Assembly: GCA_002455425.1 (NCBI GenBank)
Contig: DKKT01000006.1
Coordinates: 1,180-30,264, forward strand
DNA: 29,085 nucleotides
DNA from: Chthonomonas sp. UBA6659
GTDB taxonomy: Bacteria > Armatimonadota > Fimbriimonadia > Fimbriimonadales > Fimbriimonadaceae
Direction: 5' to 3'
Of this stretch, positions 7,361 through 15,651 are shown piece by piece. Made by a program: the position numbers and the translations under genes. The notes under the pieces were generated by a model. The model was not told the DNA's origin and searched no databases. It was given only the letters and a program-made list of their open reading frames with translations. Position 1 is the stretch's first letter, and the number at the start of each line of letters is the position of its first letter.

Positions 7361-8458
7361 TCAGAGGCCGGCGGCGCGGCAGTAAACCGCTTCCAAGCGC
7401 TCGACCATCTGGACGAGGGTGAACTTCTCCTCGATCATGCGTCGAGCGTTTTCGCCCATGCGGGCGCGCTCGTCCTCGTGCTCGAGGAGAAAGGCCATTC
7501 CGTGGGCGAGCTCTTCCGGCGTCTGCTCGACGAGGAGCCCGGTCTGCTCGTGAACCACGAGTTCGGCGAGGCCACCGACGCGGGATGCGACAAGCGGCTT
7601 CGAGCGCGCCATCGACTCGAGCGCGGCGAGCGGGCAGGCCTCCATCGTCGAAGGCAGGATCGAAAACGCCATCGCGTCGAGCAGGCGCGGCACGTCGGCG
7701 CGATTGCCGGTAAAGGTCACCCGGTCGTCGATGCCAAGGTCGGATACCGCCTTGCGGATCGTCGGTTCGAATCCGGACTCGAACCGCCCCACGAACAAGA
7801 GATGGGTGTCTTCGTGACGATTGAGGACACTCGGCATCGCCTGGACCGCGAGCATGTGGCCCTTCTCATGGCAGACTCGCCCGACGAGGCCCACGAGCCG
7901 ACGTTCTTTGGGGATTAAGAACTCGTCGTGGACATTGGCCACGGCGGCCTCCGCAAGATCACCGAAGTCGGTGCCGTTGTAGACGACGTCGATGAACTGA
8001 TCGGGCACGCCGCGTCCGCGGAGAACGCCGCGCACGAACTCGCTCACCGCCACCAAACGGTTCTTACGCCGTGCCATCCGTCGGTAGATGCCGTCCGAGG
8101 TCGCGACGTGGACCGAAGAAACCAGCGGCACGCCGCGCACCCAGCCCGAAACGAAGCCGAGATACGTCGCCCGTGTCAGGTGCGCGTGGATGACGTCGAA
8201 CCGCTTTCGGTTCACGAGCTTGAGCATCCAGCGGTGGGCGTTGACGGTGTCGCGCCCCTTCATCGGAATCGCATGGGTCTCGATGCCGAGCTTGGGCAGC
8301 TCGCTCTCCATCCAGCCCCCCTCCTGAACGACCATCTCGACATGGTGCCCACGTTGCTTGAGCATGTGGGCGAGGGTAAAGGCGTGCTTTTCGGCGCCGG
8401 AGGTGGCCGAACTGGAAATGATTTGGAGTATCCGCAGATTCCGTGGCTGCAAGCTCAA
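7361..8458 (-). CDS. GT4-like glycosyltransferase, group 1
   Basis: A 365-residue GT-B glycosyltransferase of the GT4 type, which transfers sugar from a nucleotide-sugar donor to a lipid or glycan acceptor at the inner membrane face. The N-terminal Rossmann half starts ILQIISSSATSGAEKHAFTLA (10-30). The donor half carries VGLVGRVCHEKG (189-200) and the donor-site EX7E motif EACPLAALE (273-281). I chose a TTG start at 8458 because GGGAAGGA lies just upstream and the conserved sequence begins within ten residues. Longer in-frame sequence upstream is Arg/Pro-rich and not protein-like. There is no polysaccharide cluster around it, so the acceptor is unknown. Confidence 0.88.
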   Translation of the reverse strand: MSLQPRNLRILQIISSSATSGAEKHAFTLAHMLKQRGHHVEMVVQEGGWMESELPKLGIETHAIPMKGRDTVNAHRWMLKLVNRKRFDVIHAHLTRATYLGFVSGWVRGVPLVSSVHVATSDGIYRRMARRKNRLVAVSEFVRGVLRGRGVPDQFIDVVYNGTDFGDLAEAAVANVHDEFLIPKERRLVGLVGRVCHEKGHMLAVQAMPSVLNRHEDTHLLFVGRFESGFEPTIRKAVSDLGIDDRVTFTGNRADVPRLLDAMAFSILPSTMEACPLAALESMARSKPLVASRVGGLAELVVHEQTGLLVEQTPEELAHGMAFLLEHEDERARMGENARRMIEEKFTLVQMVERLEAVYCRAAGL

Positions 8459-8485
8459 CCGATTCCTTCCCTGAAGACTCGCGCC

Positions 8486-8491
8486 AGTATA
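8486..8491 (-). promoter_or_regulatory. -10 element TATACT upstream of the glycosyltransferase
   Basis: TATACT lies 27 nt before the TTG start and is followed by GGGAAGGA, a Shine-Dalgarno-like tract. This gives a short-leader transcript rather than a leaderless one. No good -35 is visible. Confidence 0.35.
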
Positions 8492-8568
8492 CCGAGCCGG
8501 GCGTCTCAGGCTCTTCGGGAATGGCTGCGGTCCGTTGCCGGCCGAACCCGGGGTCGAAGACCGGATGC

Positions 8569-10122
8569 TCACCGACTCACGGTCGTGATCGAGAGCTGAT
8601 CGACCCGAAGCCGGAATGCGGATGCACGGTCGGCGGTGGCATAGAACTCGATCCTCCCTTCAGGCGACGCGAAGCGCCCGGGGTTGTCGATCTTGAGGGT
8701 TCGCGTGGAGTCCGCGTTCGTGAGGGAGAGCGCCCCCACGTTTCGCCATGTGTCGGCTCGCCAGTCGTACAGCCAGGCGCCCAACGTTCCGGCGCGCGTC
8801 GCCGATGCCACGATCTTGACCTCCAAGGTCGCGAAGTAGTCGGTCCAAGTGACGGGGATCGACGCCCACCAGTCGATGGCTTGGGTGGTTCCGTCTTGGA
8901 TTGATGCGACATCGACTCTCCGCCGGTCGGCGTGGGCCAGGAGTTCGGGCTCGACGGTACCCGACCCCGTGTCGAGACCGGCTTCGCTCGGCCTGAAGTC
9001 CCGTCGCGTCGCCGTGCCGGTGGCATTCGTGAGCGCACGCAGCACGTCGAGCCTGCCTTTCGTGACGAATCGCCCGGGCACGGCGATCGCGTTGCTTTCC
9101 AGTCGCGCCCGGACCTTCGCCAAGGTCGCTCCTGATCCGAGCTGCGAGAACAGCAGCGCCGCGGCGCCGGCCACAAAAGGGGCCGCCATCGAGGTCCCGC
9201 TCCTTCGGTCGTAGCTCCCCCCCGGCAAGGTGCTGAGAATCTCGACTCCGGGCGCGGCGAGTTCGACCCAATTTCCATAGTTCGAGAACGAGGCCCGGCG
9301 ATCCTGGGCGTCGACCGCGGACACGGCGAGACTGGAGAGATAGAAGGCAGGATAGACGGGCGCAGTGGTTCCAGCGTTGCCCGCGGAGCAAACCACCAGG
9401 ACTCCATGGTCGGTCGCGTACGCGACGGCGGCGGCGAGCGTCTGGCCGGCATCGGGGCCGCCAAAACTCATGGAAATCACCTTGGCCCCCTGATCCACCG
9501 CCCAGACGATCCCTGCCGCAATATCGTCATCGGTGCCGGATCCGTCGTCACCGATGACCTTCACGGGCAGAATCTTGCATCCCCAGGCGACTCCGGCGAC
9601 GCCAAGCCCGTTGTTCGTGGCGGCGGCCGCGATGCCGGCGCAGTGGGTACCGTGCCCGATCCTGTCTTGAATCGCCAACGACTCTCCGACGAAGTCGTAG
9701 CCGGGAAGAAGCGAGGGTGCGAGATCGGGGTGGTCGAGGTCGACTCCGGTGTCGAGAATCGCGATCGTCACCGCGGGATTCCCGCGAGCAACGTCCCAGG
9801 CCGGTGGGCAAGCGATGCGAGAAAGAGCGGTTTGCCCGCTGAATCGGGGATCGTTCGGAAGCGCGTCGAGAGTGCGTCGAAAGTTCGTCTCGACATAGCG
9901 GACGTTCGGATCGGTGCGCAGGCGCGACAACGCCCGTTCGTCGTCGATGCGGAGGCGCCAAACGTTGAGGGCTTCGAGACGCTCGACGACTTCGACGCCG
10001 AGAGGCATCCGCTCCGGACTAGAGCCGGCAGTCAAACCGACAAGCACGTCGAACGAGCCCGACTCCTCGGCCGAGGCGACCATGGCGAGACCGATGGTGA
10101 AAACTGCGAACACTCCGCGCAT
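8569..10122 (-). CDS. Secreted S8 family serine peptidase (subtilase)
   Basis: A 517-residue exported subtilisin-like protease. Residues 1-18 are a signal peptide (MRGVFAVFTIGLAMVASA). Residues about 20-85 look like an inhibitor_I9-type propeptide. The catalytic domain spans about 100-395, with all active-site residues in place: Asp124 (AILDTGVD), His157 (GHGTHCAG), oxyanion Asn249 (SAGNAG) and Ser311 (SGTSMAAP). Spacing and motifs resemble the thermitase/fervidolysin group. The last 120 residues form a beta-rich C-terminal domain of the kind that follows secreted proteases. The ATG at 10122 gives the signal peptide; in-frame sequence upstream lacks signal character. It is divergent from the first dockerin-like gene. 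Confidence 0.93.
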   Translation of the reverse strand: MRGVFAVFTIGLAMVASAEESGSFDVLVGLTAGSSPERMPLGVEVVERLEALNVWRLRIDDERALSRLRTDPNVRYVETNFRRTLDALPNDPRFSGQTALSRIACPPAWDVARGNPAVTIAILDTGVDLDHPDLAPSLLPGYDFVGESLAIQDRIGHGTHCAGIAAAATNNGLGVAGVAWGCKILPVKVIGDDGSGTDDDIAAGIVWAVDQGAKVISMSFGGPDAGQTLAAAVAYATDHGVLVVCSAGNAGTTAPVYPAFYLSSLAVSAVDAQDRRASFSNYGNWVELAAPGVEILSTLPGGSYDRRSGTSMAAPFVAGAAALLFSQLGSGATLAKVRARLESNAIAVPGRFVTKGRLDVLRALTNATGTATRRDFRPSEAGLDTGSGTVEPELLAHADRRRVDVASIQDGTTQAIDWWASIPVTWTDYFATLEVKIVASATRAGTLGAWLYDWRADTWRNVGALSLTNADSTRTLKIDNPGRFASPEGRIEFYATADRASAFRLRVDQLSITTVSR

Positions 10123-10128
10123 ATAGGG

Positions 10129-10134
10129 AGATTC
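10129..10134 (-). promoter_or_regulatory. Weak leaderless-type -10 GAATCT
   Basis: GAATCT ends 6 nt before the subtilase ATG. It keeps the A2 and T6 positions of the hexamer but not the first T, so it is the weakest member of the set. Confidence 0.25.
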
Positions 10135-10221
10135 TCGGTTCGAACTCAGCAAATCCACGAGGATGGACACTCGTATGTTTGCGGGGATGGACACAGGTTG
10201 GAACGTGACGCTCGCTTACCG

Positions 10222-10264
10222 TGATAACATGGAGGCTAGTCCACAGCAATCTCTGTGTGAGGAG
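10222..10264 (+). promoter_or_regulatory. Extended -10 and Shine-Dalgarno for dockerin-like gene 1
   Basis: TGATAACAT (10222-10230) fits an extended -10 (TGnTANNAT). It is followed by a leader of about 35 nt, then GAGGAGAGG, whose core GAGGAG (10259-10264) is 6 nt before the ATG at 10271. Confidence 0.45.
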
Positions 10265-10270
10265 AGGAAC

Positions 10271-11689
10271 ATGTTCAAGAATCACGGTCACACCCTTTAT
10301 CGGGGTGCGTTGGTGGCGGTTTTGGGCACGATGGTGCTTGCCGTCCCAGCATTAGCAGTTCAACGGGTCAACGTACTCCAACGTCTGAACGCGACGGCGC
10401 TCGGCTCCGGCGGCGATCCTATCACGACCCTCAACGCACCGTGGGTGAACGACGGCGGTCGCGTCGGATTCATGTGTGTGATCACCCGGCCGGCCGGCAC
10501 TGAGCTCGCAGCTTGGTACGACGGCGGCATCGTGGCGACCTTCGGTGCCACGGTCTCGACCGGAGCCGAGAGCTCCGCCGGCTTCAGCCTTGCCGGAAAC
10601 TACTTCTTCAGTGCCGCCGCCTCGGGAGCCGATGCGGTCATCGACAACGGCGGCGTGGTGCTCGCGGATGGGATGCCCGCACCAGGTTTCGCAGGACAGT
10701 TCAACAGCTTCAACAGCCGACCCCACATGTCGTCCGACGGCATTCAAACCTGGATCGCCGGCCTCAGCGCGACCTCAGGAGGTTCGACCACGCGGCGCGT
10801 ACTCTATCGCCGTCCCAGCGGTGGGGGTATCGCGGTCCAATTCACAGGCGGCGACCTGATCGGCGGCATCGCGACCGATCCGCAGGGAATCTCGTTCGAG
10901 CATGACTTTTCGAATCGTGCCAACCACTGGTCGCAGATCTTCACGCTCACGGGTGTGCCGGTGACGTCCGACAGCGTCCTCGCGGTCGATACCAACGTCA
11001 TCGGTCGCGAGGGCTTTCCGATCCCGAACGGTCTGGCCGGCGAGAATTGGGGCACGTTCCGCACACCCTCGGTGAACGAGAACGGGAACACGCTGTTCGC
11101 CGCCTTGACCACCGCCTCGGCGAACCAGAACGACGTCCTTTGCTACAACAACCGAATCGTGCTCCGCGAAACGGATACGGTCGATGGCGTGCTGCTCCAG
11201 AATCTCCCGTCGAACGACACCGCGATCTCGGACACCGAATTGGGTGCGTTCAGCTTCGGAACGACCGATGCGACCCGTCGCATCTTCATCAGCCGCGCGA
11301 ACTGCCCGATCGGTGGACGCCTCCTCGTCGGACCCGGTACTCCCTTGGACTCCGACGGCGATGCGGTCGCTGACTTCACGGTGAGCCGAGTCCGAACCAG
11401 CATCGGCCATGACTTCACGATCTCCAACACCGGGACCGTGTTTGTCCGTCTTGATCTCCTTCCGGTCGGTGGCGGTGCCGCGATCGAGTGCATTGTCGGT
11501 CTCCCGCTTCCGAAGCCGGGCGATGCGAACTATGACAACGAAGTGAACTCCGACGACTTCGACCTGCTGGTGGCGGCGTTCGGATCGGTGCCGGGTGCAG
11601 GCAACTGGAACGCGTGGTGCGATTTCAACTTCGATTGCAACGTGGATTCGGACGATTTCGACATCCTCGTGGGGAACTTCGGAGGCTAA
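10271..11689 (+). CDS. Secreted protein with C-terminal dockerin-like module (1)
   Basis: A 472-residue exported protein. The Sec signal peptide covers about residues 1-28 and ends VLAVPALA before VQRVNV. The central 380 residues are Gly/Ser/Thr-rich and beta-like, resembling the choice-anchor style repeats of surface proteins, but I cannot name the domain. The last 56 residues (417-472) hold two calcium-loop repeats, each ending in DSDDFD or NSDDFD followed by LLVAAFG or ILVGNFG, joined by a PGAGNW linker. This is a dockerin type I-like duplication. The same module ends the protein at 24594-25979. The ATG at 10271 is set by the Shine-Dalgarno and signal peptide. A strong terminator follows 14 nt after the stop codon. 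Confidence 0.87.
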   Translation: MFKNHGHTLYRGALVAVLGTMVLAVPALAVQRVNVLQRLNATALGSGGDPITTLNAPWVNDGGRVGFMCVITRPAGTELAAWYDGGIVATFGATVSTGAESSAGFSLAGNYFFSAAASGADAVIDNGGVVLADGMPAPGFAGQFNSFNSRPHMSSDGIQTWIAGLSATSGGSTTRRVLYRRPSGGGIAVQFTGGDLIGGIATDPQGISFEHDFSNRANHWSQIFTLTGVPVTSDSVLAVDTNVIGREGFPIPNGLAGENWGTFRTPSVNENGNTLFAALTTASANQNDVLCYNNRIVLRETDTVDGVLLQNLPSNDTAISDTELGAFSFGTTDATRRIFISRANCPIGGRLLVGPGTPLDSDGDAVADFTVSRVRTSIGHDFTISNTGTVFVRLDLLPVGGGAAIECIVGLPLPKPGDANYDNEVNSDDFDLLVAAFGSVPGAGNWNAWCDFNFDCNVDSDDFDILVGNFGG

Positions 11690-11702
11690 TCCATGCCCGT
11701 GG

Positions 11703-11738
11703 AAGGGTCCCGCGCGATGCGCGGGACCCTTCTTCTTT
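11703..11738 (+). terminator. Rho-independent terminator after dockerin-like gene 1
   Basis: A perfect 13-bp stem (AAGGGTCCCGCGC / GCGCGGGACCCTT) with a 3-nt loop GAT is followed by CTTCTTT. It lies between convergent genes and ends transcription of the plus-strand gene. Confidence 0.93.
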
Positions 11739-11753
11739 GAGCTTGTTCACGGG

Positions 11754-12503
11754 TCAGCGTTCCTCCACCTGGATCGTCGGAGCCGCTTCCGCCGCCTGGG
11801 CAACAGCGGATTCGAGTCGATGTCGGAGCTCGTCTTCGGAGGTTTCCAGGCGATTCCGGATGCCCTCCGCTACCGCATGGATCTGGCGGTTGCGGGCCGC
11901 GCAGAATCGCGAGACCACCGTTCTCGCCCCGAAGAAGTTCAGGGCCGCCCACCCGGCGATCGCAGCTGTCCCCAGGGCGGGCGCAAGGTGCAGGATCGAG
12001 CCGCCGATTCCGATGCCGATGAGAGTCGGAAGGGCGCCGAGGATGTGCGCGAGAAAGCCGATGCCCTCGAGGCGGGATGTGACCGTCACGAGGACGCGAC
12101 CATCCGACTCGCGGACGGTGACCGTGGTCTCGACGAGTCCGCCGCCCTTGCCTTGCCATTCTCGGGTCGCGCCGCGCTGTTCGATCAGGCCCTGCTCGCC
12201 AAACTCCTTTCGAATCTCCGCGACGATCGCCTCCCATTGGTCGTCGGTGCACGTCCCGGCAAAGGCGACCTCGCACTCGGAGTACAGCGGGCCGCCGAAG
12301 AAGCCCCTGCGGCTCGGCGACGCGTTGCCGGCGCGGACCATCGCCTCGTCGATGGCCGCATCCGCCAACCCCATTTCGCGCGCGGCCGTGCGGAGCTCGT
12401 CTTCTGAGATCGCCCCCGCCTTGATCGGCGCATTGCTGCTGCCTTGGATCTCGGCCGCGGCCCTGAGAATTTCTGCCGTCTGCTTTTCCGAGAACCATCG
12501 CAT
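11754..12503 (-). CDS. Hypothetical membrane protein
   Basis: A 249-residue protein I cannot name. The N-terminal 60 residues (SEKQTAEILRAAAEIQ, then ISEDELRTAAREMGLADAAIDEAM) resemble the small helical preamble found in many uncharacterised bacterial membrane proteins, where a helix-turn segment precedes a soluble domain. A soluble domain follows at about 70-145. One or two hydrophobic segments lie at about 150-195 (FLAHILGALPTLIGIGIGG, then LGTAAIAGWAALNFFGA). A charged, probably coiled-coil tail of 50 residues ends the protein. The start ATG has CATCAT exactly 6 nt upstream and lies 4 nt after the stop codon of the GNAT gene. Confidence 0.75.
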   Translation of the reverse strand: MRWFSEKQTAEILRAAAEIQGSSNAPIKAGAISEDELRTAAREMGLADAAIDEAMVRAGNASPSRRGFFGGPLYSECEVAFAGTCTDDQWEAIVAEIRKEFGEQGLIEQRGATREWQGKGGGLVETTVTVRESDGRVLVTVTSRLEGIGFLAHILGALPTLIGIGIGGSILHLAPALGTAAIAGWAALNFFGARTVVSRFCAARNRQIHAVAEGIRNRLETSEDELRHRLESAVAQAAEAAPTIQVEER

Positions 12504-12507
12504 AGCC

Positions 12508-13149
12508 CTATGATGACGGCTCTCGGTCGCGCGGGCAGAACATCTGGAGCACTCCGACGAGCTGGTAGCCCAACTGAGGATAGAGATGGGAGCCGGCGGA
12601 ACTCGCGAGCAAGACGCTGGAGCGCACGCCGCGGTCTCGATCGTGGCGCAGGAGCGCGCTCATCAGCGCACGGCCGTATCCGTGCCGACGGTGCTCTTCG
12701 GGAACGTAAAGGTCTCCGACCCAGGCGTCGTCGCCCACAAGTTGGCTGTGCACCCAACCGTAAGCGTCCTGCTCGGTCCAAATCGCGAATTGGGTGACGG
12801 ACGGATTCCATCGACGCGGACGCCACGCGCCAACCGGGATCGTCGCAAACTCGCCGGCCGAAGTCACGATCCGCACGGGCGGATCGGAATCGAACACCGG
12901 AATCTCCCGAGAGTCGTGGGCGTACGCCCACTCCGTCGCAATCGCACGGTAGCCGAGGGCTTTGAATGCGGCGCGACGAGCCTTGAGGTCCTCGTCGGGG
13001 CCGACGACATCACAGAGGAAGTGCCATCCGATCCGCGCGCGCTCAGCGGCCTCGACGGTGGACCTCGGGTCGGTACCGCACGCGAAAATCTCCGTCTTTC
13101 GGCCTCGCTTTCGGGGTGGCTCGTCCCGGAGGACCCAGATCGGTCCCAC
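12508..13149 (-). CDS. GNAT family N-acetyltransferase
   Basis: A protein of at least 213 residues. The C-terminal half is a GNAT fold. WVGDLYVPEEHRRHGYGRALM (143-163) holds the acetyl-CoA pyrophosphate loop (RRHGYG), and SAGSHLYPQLGYQLVG (184-199) is the usual end motif. The N-terminal part (GPIWVLRDEPPRKRGRKTE) matches a subgroup that begins a little further upstream. The start is uncertain. The frame stays open and protein-like upstream of the GTG at 13149 (YPYVATR precedes it) back almost to the DUF1579 stop codon, but no ATG, GTG, TTG or CTG occurs there. TACGTT lies 9 nt before the GTG. Substrate unknown. Confidence 0.82.
   Translation of the reverse strand: MGPIWVLRDEPPRKRGRKTEIFACGTDPRSTVEAAERARIGWHFLCDVVGPDEDLKARRAAFKALGYRAIATEWAYAHDSREIPVFDSDPPVRIVTSAGEFATIPVGAWRPRRWNPSVTQFAIWTEQDAYGWVHSQLVGDDAWVGDLYVPEEHRRHGYGRALMSALLRHDRDRGVRSSVLLASSAGSHLYPQLGYQLVGVLQMFCPRDREPSS
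12510..12515 (-). promoter_or_regulatory. Leaderless-type -10 hexamer CATCAT
   Basis: CATCAT ends 6 nt before the ATG at 12503 and overlaps the last codons of the GNAT gene. It matches the (T/C)ANNNT-6-start pattern, with C in first position as at glyA and fhs. Confidence 0.35.
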
Positions 13150-13240
13150 TCGAGTGGCAACGTACGGGTACGTGCGGCTTTTTCCCGTCGAGATCGCGAG
13201 GACCGCGACCTCGACGAGCCGTTCAAGCCCAACGGGTCGA

Positions 13241-13768
13241 TCAGGCCTTCTTATAGGTGCCCTTCATCATCGGGTTCCACTTTTCGCCATCTTTCATCTC
13301 CAAGAGGAAGCCGATGCCATTGGCAGCTTTCGTGTAGGTCGCCCGCATGATGACCTTGCCCATTCCGATGACCTCGGTTTCGCCGCTGGTAAGGGTGAGA
13401 ACGTCACCTTTCCAGTTGCCCGTCATCCGCATCGGATTGGCTTCACTGCTGTCGAACCAGAGGCCCACCCACTCCTTCTTCTGCGGATCGTAGGTGAGCA
13501 TGTTGAGGCCGTTCATGGTCATGCCGGGCCCCATCGAGTACTCGTGGTCTTGGATGAGAAATCGTCCTCCGACCGCCCACCGAGAATCGATCTTGACTTT
13601 CATCGTGGACTTCTCAGGTCCCATCCACGCGTCGAGGTCCGCGGTCCACTTGCCTTCCATGAACTGTAGCTTCTTGAGCTCCTCAGTCGGGATCGGGTTG
13701 AACGTTTGCGCGTTGGAAAGCACGGTCAGACCACAAAACAGCGTGACAAGCATTGATCGTCTCTTCAT
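13241..13768 (-). CDS. DUF1579 domain protein, exported
   Basis: A 175-residue protein with a signal peptide (about 1-20, MKRRSMLVTLFCGLTVLSNA). It is followed by a DUF1579 domain. The family pattern begins LKKLQFMEGKWTADLDAWMGP, then GGRFLIQDHEYSM, MLTYDPQKKEWVGLWFDS and a late KVIMRATYTK. DUF1579 proteins have a lipocalin-like beta-barrel and no settled function. The protein ends in GTYKKA and is complete. The ATG at 13768 is fixed by the signal peptide and by TATCGT 6 nt upstream. It is divergent from the CocE-like gene, with only 59 nt between start codons. Confidence 0.88.
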   Translation of the reverse strand: MKRRSMLVTLFCGLTVLSNAQTFNPIPTEELKKLQFMEGKWTADLDAWMGPEKSTMKVKIDSRWAVGGRFLIQDHEYSMGPGMTMNGLNMLTYDPQKKEWVGLWFDSSEANPMRMTGNWKGDVLTLTSGETEVIGMGKVIMRATYTKAANGIGFLLEMKDGEKWNPMMKGTYKKA

Positions 13769-13774
13769 GTTGCG

Positions 13775-13780
13775 ACGATA
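13775..13780 (-). promoter_or_regulatory. Leaderless-type -10 hexamer TATCGT
   Basis: TATCGT ends 6 nt before the DUF1579 ATG. Together with TATAGT at 13816-13821 it forms a back-to-back promoter pair only 35 nt apart. Confidence 0.5.
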
Positions 13781-13815
13781 CCCGCGCCGGGAACCTCTCA
13801 CTGGGACGGGCTGTG

Positions 13816-13821
13816 TATAGT
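13816..13821 (+). promoter_or_regulatory. Leaderless-type -10 hexamer TATAGT
   Basis: TATAGT ends 6 nt before the ATG at 13828 and 3 nt before an adjacent in-frame ATG at 13825. Spacing elsewhere in the window favours 13828. Confidence 0.55.
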
Positions 13822-13827
13822 GGGATG

Positions 13828-15651
13828 ATGCGTTGGTTGCTTGTCTTGCTCGGGTTGATAGGTGGATTGCCGGCCGTGCCCCAGGAGCGCGTGGATTGGC
13901 GAGATCGGTGGACTCCGGCCGAAGTGATGGTTCCTATGCGGGACGGCAAGAAGCTCCACACGGTCTACTTCGTGCCGAAAGGCAAGCCGGGTCCGTTTCC
14001 CATCCTCCTGGAGCGAACGCCTTACGGCGCGGGATCGGCCGCCAGACCCCCTCAGCGTTCCAACCCGAAGATCATGGAAGCGGGCTACATCCTTGCGTTT
14101 CAGGACGTACGGGGCACAGGCGACAGCGAGGGCGAGTTCATCGATGTGCGGCCGACCCTTCCGAAAGGAAGCCCGGGGATCGATGAATCGACCGACACCT
14201 ATGACACGGTCGACTACCTCATCAAGAACGTCCCCCAGAACTCCAAGCGGGTCGGTTTGTGGGGGATTTCCTATCCAGGCTTCTACGCAGGTGCCGGGGC
14301 GATCCGCAACCATCCCGCCCTCAAGGCGGTGTCGCCCCAAGCGCCGGTGAACGACTGGTTCCTCGGCGACGACGTCCACCATCGGGGTGCGTTCTTCCTG
14401 CAGGAGACGTTCGACTTCATCGTGTTCTTCAACGTCCCGCCCGGGGGCACGGCGCCGAGGATCGACCGGCAAGGGAAGTCCGCGTATCAGTTCTATCTTG
14501 ATGCGGGAGCGCTCACCAATTACGAGTCCAAGTTTCTTCAGGGCAAGATTCCCTACTGGAAGGAGCTCATCGACAACGATACGTACAACTCCTATTGGAA
14601 AGACCGTGCGTTATGGCGTGCTTTCACCGACGTGAAGTGTGCCGTGCTGACCGTCGGAGGCCTCTTTGACAAAGAAGATATGTGGGGAGCCTTCAACTTG
14701 TACAAAACTTCCGAAAAGCAGAACCCGGGAACGCCGAACTACCTCGTCATGGGCCCTTGGTCGCACGGGCAGTGGGCCGGCGGGGGAGGCAGCTCGCTCG
14801 GCGACTGGACGTTCGGGGCCCAAACGAGTCGCTGGTATCAGGACAACATCGAGTTTCCGTTCTTCGAGCGCTACTTGCGGGGCAACGACGCGGTCCCAGC
14901 ACCCGCCGAGGCGAACATCTTCGAGACGGGAGCGAACACTTGGCGGACGTTTGACGTCTGGCCGCCCAAGGGGCTGACGGCGAAGTCGGCGTACCTGACC
15001 GCTTCGGCCGGACTGGATTGGACCAAGCCCGCCTCCGAAGGCAGCGTCAAGTATCGCTACGATCCGCAGAAGCCGACGCCGTACGTCGCAGACTGGCAGA
15101 CCAGCCGCCGCGCCCCCGGCGATTGGCTCGCTCGGAATCAGAAGTTCTTGGAAGGCCGAGCCGACACGGCGACATTCCGGATGGAGCCGCTCACCGAAGA
15201 CCTTCGGGTCGCGGGACCGATTGAGGCCGAGGTCTGGATCACGACGACGGGAACCGATGCCGATATCGTGGTCCAGGTGCTCGACGAGTATCCCGCGGAC
15301 TCGGGCGAGAAGAACGCGCGCAATGAACCGCTTGCGGGCTCGCAGTTGATGGTCCGCGGTGAGATCATGCGGGCGAAGTTCCGGAACTCTTGGGAGACAC
15401 CGGAAGCGATCACGCCCGGCAAGCCGACTCGTGTGAAATTCGAGCTCAACGACATTCTCCACACCTTCAAGAAGGGCCATCGGATCGTGGTCCGCATCAT
15501 GAGCGCGTGGTTCCCGATCGTGGACCGGAACCCGAACGCCTTCGTGAGCCGCGCTCGGGTCAAGGACAGCGACTTCAGGCCTGCCGACATCCAGGTCCTG
15601 ACCGGCGGATCCACGGCGAGTCGCATCGAGTTCGGCACCTTGGGCCCATAG
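13828..15651 (+). CDS. CocE/NonD family hydrolase, alpha-amino acid ester hydrolase-like
   Basis: A 607-residue exported serine hydrolase with signal peptide at about 1-18. The alpha/beta-hydrolase domain has nucleophile Ser148 in GISYPG, Asp281 in GGLFDKEDMWGA and His313 in GPWSHGQW. The DKEDMWGA context is close to that of alpha-amino acid ester hydrolases and glutaryl-7-ACA acylases (peptidase S15 clan). A helical cap lies at about 180-265. The last 200 residues form the PepX_C jelly roll (RVAGPIEAEVWITTTGTDAD, then FELNDILHTFKKGHRIVVRI). Length fits that family. By family it hydrolyses esters or amides of alpha-amino acids or peptides; the true substrate cannot be read from the sequence. 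The ATG at 13828 follows the TATAGT promoter. Confidence 0.92.
   Translation: MRWLLVLLGLIGGLPAVPQERVDWRDRWTPAEVMVPMRDGKKLHTVYFVPKGKPGPFPILLERTPYGAGSAARPPQRSNPKIMEAGYILAFQDVRGTGDSEGEFIDVRPTLPKGSPGIDESTDTYDTVDYLIKNVPQNSKRVGLWGISYPGFYAGAGAIRNHPALKAVSPQAPVNDWFLGDDVHHRGAFFLQETFDFIVFFNVPPGGTAPRIDRQGKSAYQFYLDAGALTNYESKFLQGKIPYWKELIDNDTYNSYWKDRALWRAFTDVKCAVLTVGGLFDKEDMWGAFNLYKTSEKQNPGTPNYLVMGPWSHGQWAGGGGSSLGDWTFGAQTSRWYQDNIEFPFFERYLRGNDAVPAPAEANIFETGANTWRTFDVWPPKGLTAKSAYLTASAGLDWTKPASEGSVKYRYDPQKPTPYVADWQTSRRAPGDWLARNQKFLEGRADTATFRMEPLTEDLRVAGPIEAEVWITTTGTDADIVVQVLDEYPADSGEKNARNEPLAGSQLMVRGEIMRAKFRNSWETPEAITPGKPTRVKFELNDILHTFKKGHRIVVRIMSAWFPIVDRNPNAFVSRARVKDSDFRPADIQVLTGGSTASRIEFGTLGP

Noticed and set aside
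7763..7776. T-arm-like GGTTCGAATCC
   Set aside because: It falls inside the glycosyltransferase coding sequence, and no acceptor, D or anticodon arm can be built around it. A similar GGTTCGAACCCC at 1598-1609 in the ABC permease fails for the same reason.
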